From contig FR891971.1 of NCBI GenBank assembly GCA_000434235.1, positions 23,472 to 58,592 of the forward strand: a DNA stretch of 35,121 nucleotides, read 5' to 3'. The translations under genes and the position numbers were made by a program. Position 1 is the first letter of the stretch. Each line of letters opens with the position of its first letter. The DNA comes from Alistipes sp. CAG:268 (GTDB taxonomy: Bacteria; Bacteroidota; Bacteroidia; Bacteroidales; Rikenellaceae). The notes beneath the pieces are model-generated. The model was not told the DNA's origin and did no database searches. It saw nothing but the letters and a program-made list of their open reading frames with translations. Positions 32,797 through 35,121 of the stretch are shown here, in pieces.

Positions 32797-33149
32797 TATT
32801 TTTCCAGTACGACGCTTACCCGGTCGAGCTTGCCGCCCAGCGGGGGAGCCAGTTTCGATACCGTGCATTTTACGTGCCGCATCTGCGGGAAGGCCTCGTA
32901 GAGGGCATCGATGATGTTCATGGCCACGCGTTCGATCGTGCGCTGCGTGACGCGCATCCGGCTGCGGACGATCTCATACACCGAGAGGTAGTTGATCGCC
33001 TGCTCCACGCTGTCCTCGGCAGCCACGGCTCCGAGTTCCGCGGTGATCTCCAGATCGACCGTAAAGCGGTTGCCCACCTTGCGCTCGAGTTCGTAGCATC
33101 CGTGCATGGCACGGAACTCCATGCGTTCGAGTCTGATGCGGTATTCCAT
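32796..33149 (-). CDS. folB: Dihydroneopterin aldolase
   Basis: The 117-residue enzyme converts 7,8-dihydroneopterin to 6-hydroxymethyl-7,8-dihydropterin and glycolaldehyde in folate synthesis. The family features are MEFRAMHGCYELERKVGNRF near the N-terminus with the pterin-contacting Glu, DLEITAELGAVAAEDSVEQA, INYLSVYEIVRS, and the catalytic Lys in CTVSKLAPPLGG. The length is typical of the octameric FolB enzymes. It starts 1 nt after tyrS, so the two are translated from one mRNA. No other folate gene is in the window. Confidence 0.93.
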   Translation of the reverse strand: MEYRIRLERMEFRAMHGCYELERKVGNRFTVDLEITAELGAVAAEDSVEQAINYLSVYEIVRSRMRVTQRTIERVAMNIIDALYEAFPQMRHVKCTVSKLAPPLGGKLDRVSVVLEK

Positions 33150-33150
33150 C

Positions 33151-34446
33151 CTATTCGGCGATGACGAGGTAGTAGTTCTTCTTGCCGCGCTGCACGAGCA
33201 GGTACTTCCCGGCGATCAGGTCCTCCTCGGTGACCGGGCGCATCGGGTCGGTTACCTTCTCCTTGTTGAGCGAGACGCCGCCGCCCTGCACCATCTTGCG
33301 GCATTCGCCCTTCGAGGGGAATACCTGCGTCTTCTCGGCGGCCAGCTCCACGAACGGGAGGCTGCCCAGCTCCGAGCGGGCGATGCGGAACTGCGGCACG
33401 CCCTCGAAGACCTGCAGCAGCGTCTGCTCGTCGAGGCGGTGCAGCGCTTCGGAGGTGGCCCCGCCGAAGAGGATGGCCGAAGCCTCGACTGCCTTCTCGT
33501 ACTCCTCCTTCGAGTGGATCATCGTGGTGATCTCCTGGGCCAGGCGCTTCTGGAGCACGCGCAGGTGGGGTGCAGCCTCGTGCTCGGCGATCAGTGCCTC
33601 GATCGTTTCCCGATCGAGCAGCGTGAAGATCTTGATGTAGCGCTTGGCATCCTCATCGCTGACGTTGAGCCAGAACTGGTAGAACTTGTAGGGCGAGGTA
33701 TAGCGCGCATCGAGCCATACGTTGCCGCTCTCGGTTTTGCCGAACTTCGTGCCGTCGGCCTTGGTGATGAGCGGGCAGGTGATGGCGAAGGCCTCGGCCT
33801 CGGGGCCGAGCTTGCGGCGGATGAGCTCCGTACCGGTGGTGATGTTGCCCCACTGGTCGGCGCCGCCCAACTGGATCTTGCAGTTCATCGTTTCGTAGAG
33901 GTGCAGGAAGTCGTAGCCTTGTACGAGCTGGTAGGTGAACTCGGTGAACGACATGCCGTCGCCCTCGCCGTTGAAGCGCTTCTTCACGGAGTCTTTGGCC
34001 ATCATGTAATTGACCGTGATGCACTTGCCGATGTCGCGGATGAAGTCGAGGAACGAGAACTCCTTCATCCAGTCGTAGTTGTTCACCAGACGGGCGGCGT
34101 TCGGCGCATCGGAGTCGAAGTCGAGCAGCTTGGCCAGCTGCCGCTTGATGGCCTCCTGGTTGTGGCGCAGCGTCGCCTCGTCGAGCAGGTTGCGCTCCTG
34201 CGACTTGCCCGACGGGTCGCCGATCATGCCTGTCGCGCCCCCTACGAGTGCCAGCGGGCGGTGTCCGCACATCTGGAAGTGCTTGAGGATCATTACGCCC
34301 ACCAGGTGGCCGATGTGCAGCGAATCGGCCGTGGGGTCGATGCCCAGGTAGGCCGTCGTCATCTCCTTTTCGAGTTGTTCCTTTGCTCCGGGCATGATCG
34401 TGTGGATCATGCCGCGCCATTCGAGTTCTTCGATGAAATTTTTCAT
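33151..34446 (-). CDS. tyrS: Tyrosyl-tRNA synthetase
   Basis: The 431-residue class I synthetase charges tRNA-Tyr. The HIGH-type motif is [11 protein letters not shown] near residues 38-48, followed by [17 protein letters not shown]. The tyrosine pocket includes [12 protein letters not shown] and [14 protein letters not shown], and the KMSKS-type motif appears as KFGKT. The C-terminus has an S4 RNA-binding domain ([20 protein letters not shown]). The protein is complete and normal in length. It lies between dnaX (34 nt upstream) and folB (1 nt downstream). No T-box leader is visible in the short gap. Confidence 0.97.
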   Translation of the reverse strand: MKNFIEELEWRGMIHTIMPGAKEQLEKEMTTAYLGIDPTADSLHIGHLVGVMILKHFQMCGHRPLALVGGATGMIGDPSGKSQERNLLDEATLRHNQEAIKRQLAKLLDFDSDAPNAARLVNNYDWMKEFSFLDFIRDIGKCITVNYMMAKDSVKKRFNGEGDGMSFTEFTYQLVQGYDFLHLYETMNCKIQLGGADQWGNITTGTELIRRKLGPEAEAFAITCPLITKADGTKFGKTESGNVWLDARYTSPYKFYQFWLNVSDEDAKRYIKIFTLLDRETIEALIAEHEAAPHLRVLQKRLAQEITTMIHSKEEYEKAVEASAILFGGATSEALHRLDEQTLLQVFEGVPQFRIARSELGSLPFVELAAEKTQVFPSKGECRKMVQGGGVSLNKEKVTDPMRPVTEEDLIAGKYLLVQRGKKNYYLVIAE

Positions 34447-34480
34447 ATGTGTCGTTTTTTTGTTATTTCCGTATGGTCTG

Positions 34481-35121
34481 TTATTCGATCTCCAGGTCGA
34501 GCGCCTTGCGCAGTTCGGCCACCAGCGGATTCTTCTCCGTGATGAACTTCACGCGGTCCTCGAGCTTGATGGGGCGTGCGGCCCGGATCTGTTCGTCCAC
34601 CGTGATCTCCAGCTCGATCCGTCCCGTGATGCCGGCCACCTCGGCGATGCGCATCAGCATGGCGGTCTTCGACCGCAGGATCTCGTCGCGCAACTCCGTC
34701 GTGGGGACGCTCAGGCCGATCGTGTTGCCGTGGAAGGCCATCTGTTCGAAGACGGGGACGAACCTCGGGCGGCGTTCGCGGATCAACGCGAGGATCGCCT
34801 CCCGGCCGCGTTCGAGTTTCGCGGTGCATTCGGGGTCGATCTCCGCCGTTGCGGGCTCGTCGGCCTGTCCTTCGGTTTCGTGCTCCTCCTCGGGCAGCAT
34901 GCCGCCCGAAGCGAGCAGCTCGGTGAGCGAGGTCCCTGAGAGCAGCGGACGCCGTGCCGGCCGAGCCGGGGTGCTGTGTGCCGGGGCTGCTGCCTGGGTC
35001 CGGGGCGCCGGTTGGTCCGGGGCCGTGCGGAGTCCGCCGGTGGGTTGTGCCTTCCCGGGGCCGGGTGCCGTCTCCTGCGGGGAGGCGGTGACGGCCGTTC
35101 CGGGACTCGGAACTGCCGGTC
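34481..35121 (-). CDS. dnaX: DNA polymerase III subunit gamma/tau, C-terminal part (5' end outside the window)
   Basis: The reading frame is open from the window edge to a stop at 34481 (213 codons), so only the C-terminus is present. The first 55 or so visible residues are a Pro/Ala/Thr-rich linker, followed by [15 protein letters not shown] and then an acidic stretch. The last 115 residues form a compact domain ([39 protein letters not shown], then [20 protein letters not shown]). This ending matches my recollection of the Bacteroidota tau C-terminal domain, which contacts the polymerase. The ATPase domain that would prove it lies outside the window. It is probably co-transcribed with tyrS and folB. 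Confidence 0.68.
   Translation of the reverse strand, partial: PAVPSPGTAVTASPQETAPGPGKAQPTGGLRTAPDQPAPRTQAAAPAHSTPARPARRPLLSGTSLTELLASGGMLPEEEHETEGQADEPATAEIDPECTAKLERGREAILALIRERRPRFVPVFEQMAFHGNTIGLSVPTTELRDEILRSKTAMLMRIAEVAGITGRIELEITVDEQIRAARPIKLEDRVKFITEKNPLVAELRKALDLEIE

Overview
This 35 kb window looks like the chromosome of a G+C-rich member of the Bacteroidales. Alistipes or a close relative is my inference, not a proven assignment. The evidence is a SusC/SusD pair with surface lipoproteins, repeated Bacteroidota promoter elements (-7 TAnnTTTG with a TTG/TTTG about 19-20 bp upstream), a recF-DUF721 pair, BatD/BatE, a class II ribonucleotide reductase, and almost no Shine-Dalgarno sequences.

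Region 1 (1-11.9 kb, all minus strand) is a six-gene surface-uptake operon read from a strong promoter at 11890-11920. It encodes a SusC-like TonB-dependent transporter, a SusD-like lipoprotein, a DUF4843-like lipoprotein, a large lipoprotein with a BACON-like start, a 903-residue leucine-rich-repeat lipoprotein, and a second BACON plus leucine-rich-repeat lipoprotein cut by the window edge. No glycosidase, protease or regulator is linked to it here. In the sequence as given, the SusC gene is out of frame: a run of ten G on the coding strand separates an intact signal peptide from an intact receptor. Nine G would restore one continuous protein. This could be a phase-variation switch or a homopolymer sequencing error, and it is the most interesting observation in the window.

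Region 2 (11.9-12.8 kb) is an A+T-rich gene-free stretch ending in a tRNA-Thr(GGT) with its own promoter and terminator. The tRNA is divergent from an SDR-type L-threonine 3-dehydrogenase gene.

Region 3 (12.9-31.2 kb) is mostly housekeeping. It holds threonine dehydrogenase, a membrane-anchored alpha/beta hydrolase overlapping a small cysteine-rich protein, class II fructose-bisphosphate aldolase divergent from class I fumarase, batD-batE-recR, malate dehydrogenase, a META/HslJ-like lipoprotein divergent from ridA, B12-dependent ribonucleotide reductase nrdJ (two DnaA-box-like sites lie upstream), an OmpA-family protein, recF with a DciA-like DUF721 protein, and a membrane-anchored TPR protein with ribH.

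Region 4 (31.3-35.1 kb, minus strand) holds a sodium:neurotransmitter-type symporter, and a likely operon of dnaX (3' end only), tyrS and folB. Several convergent gene pairs share strong, near-symmetric terminator hairpins.
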